Shown piece after piece: positions 16,191 to 23,700 of a stretch of 26,824 nt of DNA. The notes beneath the pieces were generated by a model. It did no database searches, had not been told where the DNA came from, and was given only the letters and a program-made list of their open reading frames with translations. This DNA comes from Chloroflexota bacterium (GTDB lineage Bacteria > Chloroflexota > Limnocylindria > QHBO01): positions 1 through 26,824 of the forward strand of contig JACDBZ010000132.1 of NCBI GenBank assembly GCA_013694645.1, read 5' to 3'. The translations under genes and the position numbers were made by a program. Every line of letters begins with the position of its first letter. Within the stretch, counting starts at the first letter, position 1.

Positions 16191-16687
16191 TGACGCGGGT
16201 CGCGGTCTTTCCCGGCTCATTCGATCCGATGACCAACGCGCATCTCGATGTCGCGCGCCGCGCGTCGGGCCTGTTCGATCGGCTCGTGATCGGGGTGCTC
16301 AACAACCCGAAGAAGGCGCCGCTGTTCAGCATCGATGAGCGGGTCGACCTGATCGACCGTTGCGTCGCAGATCTCGGGTCACATGTGAGCGTTGACGCCT
16401 TCGACGGCCTGACGGTCACGTTCGCACGCCGCCACGGGGCAGGCTTCATCGTTCGCGGACTGCGCGCAGTCAGCGATTTCGAGGCCGAACTCCAGATGGC
16501 GCTCACCAATCGCAAGTTGGCCCCGGAGGTCGACACGACCTTTCTGATGACCGCGCTCGAGTTCGGCTACGTCAGCTCGTCGCTGACGAAAGAGGTCGCA
16601 CGCTTTGGAGGCGACATCGGACCCATGGTCCCGGCGCCGGTCGCCATCGCGTTGACCGAGCGACTCAGCACGGAGCCGCGCGTATAA
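16190..16687 (+). CDS. coaD: Phosphopantetheine adenylyltransferase
   Basis: Transfers AMP from ATP to 4'-phosphopantetheine, the penultimate step of coenzyme A synthesis. The 165-residue protein has PGSFDPMTNAHLD near the N-terminus, RGLRAVSDFEAELQMA in the middle and YVSSSLTKEVARFGGD towards the C-terminus, all family signatures. The nucleotidyltransferase motif, usually T/HxGH, reads TNAH at 15-18: the histidine is kept but the glycine is alanine. CoA made here feeds the phosphopantetheine arm of the acyl carrier protein encoded at 19763. The TAA stop lies inside the downstream TATAAT hexamer. Confidence 0.95.
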   Translation: MTRVAVFPGSFDPMTNAHLDVARRASGLFDRLVIGVLNNPKKAPLFSIDERVDLIDRCVADLGSHVSVDAFDGLTVTFARRHGAGFIVRGLRAVSDFEAELQMALTNRKLAPEVDTTFLMTALEFGYVSSSLTKEVARFGGDIGPMVPAPVAIALTERLSTEPRV

Positions 16688-16688
16688 T
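16683..16688 (+). promoter_or_regulatory. Consensus -10 TATAAT overlapping the coaD stop
   Basis: This is a perfect -10 hexamer, rare in such GC-rich sequence. A transcript would start near 16695, directly at the AAGGAGG below. TTGACC at 16652-16657 is 25 nt away, too far to be its -35, and nothing at 17 nt matches. Confidence 0.5.
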
Positions 16689-16695
16689 CGCGGCC

Positions 16696-16702
16696 AAGGA
16701 GG
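16696..16702 (+). promoter_or_regulatory. Perfect Shine-Dalgarno AAGGAGG before an ACG codon
   Basis: AAGGAGG is the best ribosome-binding site noticed in the window. It stands 8 nt before ACG 16711, the ideal spacing for initiation there. The first ATG in the frame (16747) is 44 nt away. It therefore decides the proposed start of the next gene. Confidence 0.7.
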
Positions 16703-16710
16703 CGTGCGCC

Positions 16711-17241
16711 ACGGACATCATCTTCCTGGTCGAGCGACTCGAATCGATGGTGGCAACCGGCAAGAAGCTGCCGCTGACGAACAATGTCGTTCTCGACCAG
16801 GCAACCGTTCTCGAGCTGATCGACCAGCTTCGTGTATCCGTGCCCGACGAGGTGCGCCAGGCGCGGCGCATCACCGAGGAGGCTGGACGTATCACGGAAC
16901 GTTCGCGCGAGGAGGGGGACGCGATCATCGCGCGGGCCCAGGAGCAGGCCGCCCAGATGCTCGAGGAGCGCGAGCTGGTGCGCGCCGCACAGCAGCGTGC
17001 CGGCGAGCTGCTCGAGCAGGCGCAGGCCGAGGCTCGCGAAGTGCGACGCGGCGCCGACGAGTACGCGGCCGGCGTCCTGATCCGGCTCGAGGGGGAGTGC
17101 ATCAAGGCGCTGACCAGCATCAAGCGCGGTATCGACATGCTCGACGATCGCCATCGTCCGTCCGCCGGCGACGGGCGGCCGGAGACTGGCGCAATCGTGG
17201 TGGATGCCGAGGAGCAGGCCCGGGCCGCAACCCGGCCATGA
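16711..17241 (+). CDS. Conserved coiled-coil protein of unknown function, probable ACG start
   Basis: Function unknown. The frame gives 176 residues from ACG 16711 or 164 from ATG 16747. The longer form begins with Met followed by DIIFLVERLESMV. Homologues beside coaD in Chloroflexota and Clostridia, sometimes labelled ATPase without a P-loop, are recalled to open with MD(I/V) and a similar helix. Residues about 45-125 are a long Glu/Arg/Ala-rich helix likely to form a coiled coil, with repeats such as ARAQEQAAQMLEE. No Walker motif or membrane segment is visible. It may be DivIVA- or SMC-like in shape only. It overlaps the DUF177 gene as ATGA. ATG 16747 is the conservative alternative start. 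Confidence 0.75.
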   Translation, partial: TDIIFLVERLESMVATGKKLPLTNNVVLDQATVLELIDQLRVSVPDEVRQARRITEEAGRITERSREEGDAIIARAQEQAAQMLEERELVRAAQQRAGELLEQAQAEAREVRRGADEYAAGVLIRLEGECIKALTSIKRGIDMLDDRHRPSAGDGRPETGAIVVDAEEQARAATRP

Positions 17242-17777
17242 TCTCGTTCAACGTGGCCGGGCTCCTGCACGAGCCGCCCGGCGTGATCCGCGACGTGCGG
17301 CTTCGCGACCGTTACGTGACCCTGGGCACCGACGTCGAGCTCGCGGGGCCGCTTGATGCCGACCTGCGCCTCCAGCGCACGAATCGCGGCATCCTGGTCA
17401 GAGGAAGTGTCCGGGCACCACTCCGCCGAACGTGTGCGCGGTGCACCGATCCGTATGTCGAGGAGATACGCGTCGGCGTCGACGAGGAATTCCTGCCGAG
17501 CATCGACCCCGACACCGGCACGCCGATTCCGCTCGAGGTCGGAGACGCGGAGGCGACGCTGCGAATCGACGAGCATCACGAGATCGAGCTTGACGGAGTC
17601 TTTCATGATGAGCTGGCCCTCACGGAGCCGATGCATCCGCTCTGCCGCCCCGATTGCCCCGGGCTCTGCGTTGAGTGTGGAGGACGCCGTGATTCGGGTG
17701 ACCATGCACATGGTGGCGAGGAGATCGACCCACGTCTCGCCGGGCTCGCCGCCCTGCTTCGCGATCGGGAGAGCTGA
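17238..17777 (+). CDS. yceD: DUF177 / YceD-family protein
   Basis: This family is usually encoded next to rpmF and is implicated in 23S rRNA or large-subunit assembly; the molecular activity is unsettled. The 179-residue protein has a first cysteine pair C66/C69 (RTCARC), an acidic middle, and a second cluster C136, C140, C144, C147 (CRPDCPGLCVECG) followed by DPRLAGLAALL. The cysteines usually found after the CxxCG motif are replaced here by a His/Asp stretch. ATG 17238 overlaps the previous stop (ATGA). The frame is open upstream to GTG 16704, but that extension only shadows the coiled-coil gene. Confidence 0.87.
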   Translation: MISFNVAGLLHEPPGVIRDVRLRDRYVTLGTDVELAGPLDADLRLQRTNRGILVRGSVRAPLRRTCARCTDPYVEEIRVGVDEEFLPSIDPDTGTPIPLEVGDAEATLRIDEHHEIELDGVFHDELALTEPMHPLCRPDCPGLCVECGGRRDSGDHAHGGEEIDPRLAGLAALLRDRES

Positions 17778-17877
17778 ACCGGTTGCAGCTCCGTGCGTCC
17801 ACGCCGGATTGCGCTGAAATACCAGCGTCGGACCGTCGACGGAGCGGCCCGCATGCGGGGCCTGTGCCGATCGGCAC
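17770..17877. other. Dyad-rich spacer after the DUF177 gene
   Basis: The 267-nt gap between the DUF177 gene and rpmF starts with a hairpin over the stop codon (GAGCTG 17770-17775 paired with CAGCTC 17785-17790). Two perfect palindromes follow: CCCGCATGCGGG at 17848-17859 and GTGCCGATCGGCAC at 17864-17877. No T-run follows any of them. They may be operator-like sites, RNA hairpins, or chance in GC-rich DNA. Between 17878 and the promoter at 18003 nothing recognisable was seen. Confidence 0.3.
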
Positions 17878-18002
17878 CGATAGGTCGCCCAAACCCGGCA
17901 GGGCGGCGTGGCCGTGCCGAACCCTTCATGGACAGTCGCCCGGACCGGACGTGCCCGAGATTCCGACCCGCCACCCGGTCGTCACCGAATTGGCGCTCCG
18001 GC

Positions 18003-18008
18003 TATACT
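18003..18008 (+). promoter_or_regulatory. -10 TATACT for rpmF-plsX
   Basis: TATACT predicts a transcript start near 18015 and a 30-nt leader that contains AAGGAG. The -35 position at about 17 nt is not consensus. It matches the hexamer found before the peptidase gene at 8466. Confidence 0.5.
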
Positions 18009-18032
18009 GCGGCGTCCTCTCACATATCGGTC

Positions 18033-18038
18033 AAGGAG
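18033..18038 (+). promoter_or_regulatory. Shine-Dalgarno AAGGAG fixing the rpmF GTG start
   Basis: AAGGAG is six bases before GTG 18045. It selects that codon although the frame is open far upstream. Confidence 0.7.
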
Positions 18039-18044
18039 TTCCGC

Positions 18045-18248
18045 GTGGGCGTTCCCAAGCGAAAGGTTTCCAAGGCGCGCCAGGGTGAGCGCCGCGCGCA
18101 TCTCGCCATCAGTGCTCCGCCGCTGGTCGAGTGCGAGCATTGCCATGAGCTGAAGCGCGCGCATCACGTCTGTCCGACCTGCGGCTGGTACGCGGGCCGT
18201 GAGGCGGTCGTGATCGAGCCGGTCACGCCGGTCGAAGGCCAGCGCTAA
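18045..18248 (+). CDS. rpmF: 50S ribosomal protein L32 (zinc-binding form)
   Basis: Large-subunit ribosomal protein of 67 residues. It begins MGVPKRKVSKAR, the family N-terminus, and carries two CxxC pairs (C30/C33 and C43/C46) with HVCPTCGWYAGR between and after them, forming a zinc ribbon. The GTG start is set by the AAGGAG six bases upstream. It is followed after 5 nt by plsX, the widespread rpmF-plsX pairing that places ribosome and lipid synthesis on one transcript. Confidence 0.94.
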   Translation: MGVPKRKVSKARQGERRAHLAISAPPLVECEHCHELKRAHHVCPTCGWYAGREAVVIEPVTPVEGQR

Positions 18249-18253
18249 CCACG

Positions 18254-19309
18254 ATGCGCATCGCGATCGACGCGATGGGAGGCGACCACGCTCCTCGCGA
18301 GATCGTTCGCGGCGCAATCGACTACGCACTTCAGAGTCCCGATGAGATCAGTCTCGTCGGGGACCTTCCGCGCCTCGAGCGAGAAGTCGCTGCATACGGC
18401 AAGGGCGTGCCTCCCAACGTCCGCTTCGTGGATGCGCCCGAGGTCGTCGAGATGGGGGAGCATCCGGCCACCGCCCTGCGCACGAAGCGACGGTCCTCGA
18501 TCCTGGTCGCGACCAACCTCGTGCGCGACGGTGAGGCAGATGCCGTTGTCAGCGCCGGCTCCACGGGCGCCACCATGGCCGCCGCGGTCTTCCGTCTCGG
18601 ACGGATCGAAGGGATCGACCGGCCCGCGCTCCCGGCACACATGGTCACCGCCACCGGACCGGTCATGCTGCTCGACGTGGGTGCGAACGTCGACTCGGAC
18701 CCCGAGAATCTCGTCCAGTTCGCCGCCATGGGCGCAATCTTTGCCGAGCACGTCCTCCGCGTCCCCAATCCGCGCATCGGTCTGCTCAATATCGGCGAGG
18801 AGGTCGAGAAGGGGGATGACCTTGCGCGGGAGGCACACGCCAAGCTCGCCGCGCTGGACCTTCACTTCGTCGGCAACGTCGAGGCGCACGACATGATCGC
18901 GCATCGTGCCGACGTCGTCGTCTGCGACGGATTCGTCGGCAACGTGGTGATCAAGTTCTTCGAGGGGATCACGGGATTCATCTTTCGGGCGATGCGCGAG
19001 GACCTCCAGCAGGGGCCGATCGCGCCGATCGCCCTCCTGGCGCTCAAGCCTGGCTTCGACCGTCTCAAGGCACGGTTCGACTACGAGCGATACGCGTCGG
19101 CGCCGCTGCTGGGTGTCAAGGGCGTCAGCATTGTGACCCACGGCAGAGCGAAGGCGCGCATGATCGAGAACGCGATCAGGATCGCATCCGAATCGGCCGA
19201 AGCCCGGGTTCCGGAGCTCATCGGACAATGGACGAAGGAGCACCCTGCGCTCGCGCATCGGGGGGTTCGCTCGCGCATCGCGGCGCGCCTGCATCGGGAT
19301 CGCGGCTGA
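18254..19309 (+). CDS. plsX: Phosphate acyltransferase PlsX
   Basis: Converts acyl-ACP to acyl-phosphate, the first committed step of the PlsX/PlsY route to phosphatidic acid; peripheral on the membrane. The 351-residue protein begins MRIAIDAMGGDHAP, the family hallmark, and has SAGSTGATMAAA, LLDVGANVD, LLNIGEE and CDGFVGNVVIKFFEG. The length is normal. It uses acyl-ACP, and acpP lies two genes downstream. fabH, fabD and fabG, which often follow plsX, are not in this window. Confidence 0.95.
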   Translation: MRIAIDAMGGDHAPREIVRGAIDYALQSPDEISLVGDLPRLEREVAAYGKGVPPNVRFVDAPEVVEMGEHPATALRTKRRSSILVATNLVRDGEADAVVSAGSTGATMAAAVFRLGRIEGIDRPALPAHMVTATGPVMLLDVGANVDSDPENLVQFAAMGAIFAEHVLRVPNPRIGLLNIGEEVEKGDDLAREAHAKLAALDLHFVGNVEAHDMIAHRADVVVCDGFVGNVVIKFFEGITGFIFRAMREDLQQGPIAPIALLALKPGFDRLKARFDYERYASAPLLGVKGVSIVTHGRAKARMIENAIRIASESAEARVPELIGQWTKEHPALAHRGVRSRIAARLHRDRG

Positions 19310-19311
19310 GC

Positions 19312-19758
19312 ATGCCCACGAGCGCAAGCGGAAGGCGAAAGGCGTCAACGGCGGGGATGCTCGCCCGCCGTCTCGCGCTTCTGGCGCTCTTCGAGGATGA
19401 ATTTCGGCCCGGTAGTGCCGAGGCGGCGCTCGACCGGTTGGCGCTCGAGCGCGAGGTCCCGGACGAGGTCCGGTCGCACGCGGCGCGGATCATCGGTGGC
19501 GTCACCGAGCACCGCGATTCGCTGGACCGCCGGATCGCCGTCGAGGCACCGCTGATTCCGGTTCCCGAACTGGGCAGAATCGAGCGCACGATCCTTCGGA
19601 GCGCGATCTACGAGGTGCTATACTCCGCCGCGACCCCGAGCGGGGAGACGATGCGTGACGCAGTTTCCCTCGCCCGGATCTACGCCGGCGACGCGGCGCG
19701 ACGCCTCGTCAATGGCGTGTTAGGAAGCGTTTCCAGATCACCGGGTGGAGGAACCTGA
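19312..19758 (+). CDS. nusB: Transcription antitermination factor NusB
   Basis: RNA-binding factor that joins NusE on boxA of rRNA leaders to prevent early termination. From ATG 19312 the protein has 148 residues. It starts with a short basic leader, then the helical core LARRLALLALFEDEF, PVPELGRIERTILRSAIYEVLY and RLVNGVLGSV, which match the family at all three positions. ATG 19312 lies two bases after the plsX stop. An in-frame ATG at 19228 would overlap plsX by 82 nt and is rejected. Sequence identity looks modest, so the call rests on the motif pattern and the length. Confidence 0.85.
   Translation: MPTSASGRRKASTAGMLARRLALLALFEDEFRPGSAEAALDRLALEREVPDEVRSHAARIIGGVTEHRDSLDRRIAVEAPLIPVPELGRIERTILRSAIYEVLYSAATPSGETMRDAVSLARIYAGDAARRLVNGVLGSVSRSPGGGT
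19616..19624 (+). promoter_or_regulatory. Extended -10 (TGCTATACT) inside nusB
   Basis: TGCTATACT fits the extended -10 pattern TGnTATAAT with one mismatch and lies 138 nt before acpP. It could give acpP, a highly expressed gene in most bacteria, its own transcript. It is inside a coding region, where it also encodes Leu-Tyr-Ser, so chance is possible. Confidence 0.3.
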
Positions 19759-19762
19759 ACTC

Positions 19763-20005
19763 GTGACAGACGGGACCACGTACGACCGCCTCAAGAAGCT
19801 CATTGTCGAGCAGCTCGGCGTCGACGAAGAAGAAGTTCAGCCCCAGGCCTCGTTCGTCGAAGACCTCAATGCCGATTCGCTCGACCTGGTCGAGCTCATC
19901 ATGAGTCTCGAAGAAGAGTTCGGCATGGAGATCTCGGACGAGGATGCCGAGAAGATCCAGAAGGTCCAGGACGCCGTCGACTTCATCGAGGAGCACCAGC
20001 AGTAG
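19763..20005 (+). CDS. acpP: Acyl carrier protein
   Basis: Small acidic carrier of growing fatty acyl chains on a phosphopantetheine arm. From GTG 19763 it is 80 residues, the usual size, with the attachment site DSL and S39 as the modified serine (EDLNADSLDLVEL), followed by the typical acidic helix EEEFGMEISDEDAEKI. GGAGG lies 11 nt upstream. An in-frame GTG at 19745 would overlap nusB and precede that site. The acpP-rnc-smc-ftsY order that follows is common in bacteria. Confidence 0.96.
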   Translation: MTDGTTYDRLKKLIVEQLGVDEEEVQPQASFVEDLNADSLDLVELIMSLEEEFGMEISDEDAEKIQKVQDAVDFIEEHQQ

Positions 20006-20017
20006 ACGGGTTCGCCC

Positions 20018-20749
20018 ATGGATGCTTCGTCCCTGGATGAGCTGAGTGCCCGCCTCGGCATCATCCCGCGTGAGCCGGAGCTGATCCGCCAGGCATTCGT
20101 CCACAGCTCATTCTTCAACGAGAACCCGGCCCTCGCCGCTGGCCACAATGAACGGCTGGAGTTCTACGGCGATGCGGTCATCGGGGTTGCCGTCAGCCGG
20201 CTCCTGTTCGTCAGCTACCCGGATGATGACGAGGGATCGCTCACCGCGCGCCGGGCGGCGCTGGTCAATCGAGATGCCCTGGCCGAGATGGCGCTCTCGA
20301 TCGGCCTCGACCGATACCTCCGGCTCGGCCGCGGTGAGACCGAAGCCGGCGGCGCCGCCCGTCCGTCGGTGCTTGCCGCCTGCTTCGAAGCGCTGGCGGG
20401 GGCTCTGTCCCTGAGCGAGGGCACGGAGCGTACCGAAACGGTGATGGCGCACCTCTTTGCGCCGCGTCTCGCATCACTCGCGCTCAATCCCGGCGCGCCG
20501 AAATCGGCGAAGTCGCAGCTCCAGGAATGGACGCAGCGCTACCGGGGAGTGAAGCCGATCTATCACCTCGTTGACACCACGGGGCCGCCCCACGACCAGC
20601 GATTCAGGGTGACGGTCGTCATCGATGGCACGGCATTCGGCCTGGGTCTCGGATCGAGCCGTCAGCGCGCGGAAGAGCAGGCGGCCCAGGCGGCGCTCAT
20701 CGGCCTCCCAGAGGTGCTCGACGGCCTGGCCCAGGAGCCCGCCCTGTGA
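20018..20749 (+). CDS. rnc: Ribonuclease III with an altered active site
   Basis: Double-strand-specific endonuclease that processes rRNA precursors and regulates mRNAs. The 243-residue protein has the catalytic domain (about 5-150) with NERLEFYGDAV at 44-54, keeping E45, E48 and D52, and a C-terminal dsRNA-binding domain (about 165-235, PKSAKSQLQEW to AEEQAAQAAL). The second signature, normally ADxFEALxGAxYLD, reads AACFEALAGALSLSEG: the aspartate ligand three residues before E124 is A121 (codon GCC at 20378-20380), and YLD is SLS. Gene order supports orthology to rnc. Whether cleavage is reduced cannot be told from sequence. The stop overlaps the smc GTG as GTGA. Confidence 0.9.
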   Translation: MDASSLDELSARLGIIPREPELIRQAFVHSSFFNENPALAAGHNERLEFYGDAVIGVAVSRLLFVSYPDDDEGSLTARRAALVNRDALAEMALSIGLDRYLRLGRGETEAGGAARPSVLAACFEALAGALSLSEGTERTETVMAHLFAPRLASLALNPGAPKSAKSQLQEWTQRYRGVKPIYHLVDTTGPPHDQRFRVTVVIDGTAFGLGLGSSRQRAEEQAAQAALIGLPEVLDGLAQEPAL

Positions 20750-23700
20750 GCCGGCTGAAGGAGCTTCGACTTCACGGCTTCAAATCGTTCGCCGATCCGA
20801 CGCGCTTCATCTTCGAGCCTGGTGTGAATGCCGTGATCGGCCCGAATGGCTCCGGCAAGAGCAACATGGCCGATGCCGTTCGCTGGGTGCTCGGCGAGCA
20901 GTCCAACAGGTCGCTCCGCACTCGGCGGGCCGACGATGTCATCTTCGGCGGCTCCGAGCGCCGCAAGCCACAGGGCATGGCCGAGGCGAGCCTGACGCTG
21001 GATAACGCTGACGGTTGGCTGCCGATCGATTTTGCCGAGGTCGCGATCGGCCGTCGCGCGTATCGCTCCGGCGAGAGCGAGTACCTGATCAACGGGTCTC
21101 GCGCGAGGCTCCGCGACGTGGTCGACCTGCTCGGCGAGGGCAGACTGGGAGCGAATGAGCTGGTGGTGGTCGGGCAGGGAACGGTCGACGCGGCACTCTC
21201 GCTGCGACCCGAGGAGCGGAGGCAGCTGTTCGAGGAGGCCGCCGGCGTCAAGGCGCTCCAGGTGAAGCGCAATGAAGCCTCCAGCCGCCTCACACGCTCG
21301 CTCGACAACCTGACGCGGATGAGCGATCTGATCGGTGAGCTCAGGCCCCAGGTGCGACGCCTGGCAATGCAGGCGGAGCACCAGCAGCAGCACGACACGC
21401 TCGGTGTCCGGGCGCGGGCACTCGTGACCGCTTCACACCATCGTCGCGAGCAGGCCGCGAGGGCGACGCTCGGCGAGGCACGCCGGCGAGCCGCGGCCGC
21501 CGAATCCGCCCTTGCCGCGTATCGAGACGCCCAGGACGCGGCCCGGGCGGCGGTGGCCGCCGCCGAGGAACGGTACTGGGCGGCGGAAGAGGCATCGCGC
21601 GCAGCGGCGGACGCGCGCCAGGAGGCACGCGAGGTGTTGATTCGGGTCGAGGGCCGTATCGAGGCAATCGGCGCCCGTGAAGCGGAGCTGACCGAGACCC
21701 TGGACCGAGAGGAGGGGGAGCTCCGGTCCACTGCGCAGGCGCTCAGCGCACTCATGGACGGCACCGCGGGCGAGGACGTGGAGCCGGCGATCGCCGTTGC
21801 CGTCGCCGCCGAGAAACGCTGGCGTGCCACGGTGGCCGAGCTCGCCGCCGCTGACGACGGCCTGCTGGCGGCCGAGCAGGCGGTCTCCGAGCTCCGCGCG
21901 CGCCACAGTGACCTGATCGCGTCTCGGGCGCGCGTGTTCGAGGAGGCTGAGCGCCATCGGTCCCGTCTCGAGCATGCCATCAGTGAACGCTCCGCGGCCG
22001 AAGAGGCGCTTGATGTCCTGCGCTCGGCGGCGGTGCTCGCAACTCGGCGCCAGCAGGACGCGGCGCGCGCCGCCCTGGACGCCGCACGTGTCCTCGAAAC
22101 ATCCGAGGCGACGCGGGATGCGGCCCAGGAGCTGTCCGATGCGACTCGCCAAGCGGTCACCGAGCTCACGGAACGGCTCGCAGCCACTCGCGCCGAGCTC
22201 GAGGCCCTGGCCGAGCCACATGACGGCTCCGCGCGGCTGGGTCGTCGCCTGTCGGCGGCAGGCTGGCCGACCGTGCTCGACACGATTGCTGCGCCGGAAG
22301 CTTCGTGGCCCGCCATCGAGGCGGCGGTCGGTGGCGAGGTCGAGAACGCGCTGCTGTGGACCGATGCGGATCCGACGTCCGAGATCGGCGACGCGCGCGG
22401 TGCCGCGCGGCTGCTTGCCCCTGACGATGATGCGATTGATGGTCGGGAGCTTGCCCTGGCCGCGGTGGGTGGCCATCAAACCGTCGCCGAGTGGATCGGC
22501 ATGATGGATGCCCCGAGAGTCTTCGCACGTACCGCCCTGGCCGCAGACCTGCAGGCATTGCTGAGCGGCTGGCGCCGACTCCCTCAGGGTTGGGCAGCGG
22601 TCACCGTTGACGGTGACTTCGCTGACATGCGCGGCGTCGTGATCCGCGGTCGAGGCGACCCCCCGGGCGGAGCGACTGTCCGGGCCCACGCGCGGCGCCA
22701 TGAGCTTCGACTCGCGGTGATCGAGCTCGAGTCTCGCTTCCGGGACGCCCAGGAAGCGGCGCATTCTGCGACGGAGACGCTTCGGACCGTGCGGAATGAG
22801 CATCTTGCCGCGCGAGAGACCAATGACGAGGCGGATCGCACGGCACGCATCGCCCGCGAGGCTCGCGCCGCAGCCGACGCGGCGATGGACCGTGAGCAGG
22901 AACGGGTGAACCGATTGGTCGCCGAACTCGCCGCATTACGGGCCATCGACGCGCCGCAGGACTCGAACGGCGCCCATGCGCGCGAGCCTGTGGGTGAGCT
23001 GTCCGCGCGACAGGCCGCAGCCGACAGGGCGCGGCAGCGACGCGATGGGATTGCGGCTCGGCGCGACGCGGCCCGCGACGCATGGACCGCCAGCCGCCAC
23101 GCCGCCGAGGAGATCGAGACGCGAACGGCAGGCATGCGCAGCGAGCGATCCACGCTCGAAGCCAGGCATGCACAGCTCGAGGCCGTCATTCCCGAGCGGC
23201 GCATCGCGATTGCCGGCATCGCGGAGGAGCGCGCGTCGTTGTCCGGCCCCCTCCAGGCCGCAGGATCCGAGCACGCCGCGGCTGACGAGGCCCATCGAAC
23301 GGCGGAGGAGGCGCGGATGGCACGACGGCACGAGCTGCTCTCCCTGGAGTCTGAGCAGGGCGGTGCGGGCGCACGGCTCGGAGAGCTGGAGCGCGCTTCG
23401 CAGGCGGCGGCCATCGAGGCATCGCGACTTGACGAGGCGCTGGCAGGGCTGCTCAGGGAGCGCGAGCTGGCGCTCGAAGGCCTCCCCGAACCTCTGACGG
23501 ATGCAGCGCGCCCGTCAGACGATGTGGGGGTATTGGACGATGGCCAGCTCGAGTCGGAGCTGCGCCGCGTGCGACGCACGCTCTCGCAGATAGGATCGGT
23601 CAATCCGTTCGCGGTCGAAGAGCACCACGAGCTGGCAACCAGGCTCGCCGAGATGACGACTCAGGACACGGATCTGCGCGCCGCGATCTCCTCCACCGAG

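Noticed and set aside
16652..16688. TTGACC and TATAAT as a -35/-10 pair
   Set aside because: The spacer is 25 nt, far beyond the 16-18 nt range; only the -10 is kept.
16704..17237. GTG 16704 as start of a 357-residue protein ending in DUF177
   Set aside because: The N-terminal half is an Arg/Gly/Ala-rich shadow of the coiled-coil gene; family resemblance begins only at ATG 17238.
17793..18044. N-terminal extension of L32 to ATG 17793
   Set aside because: The extension is absent from the family, and AAGGAG with correct spacing marks GTG 18045; the TATACT promoter lies inside the supposed extension.
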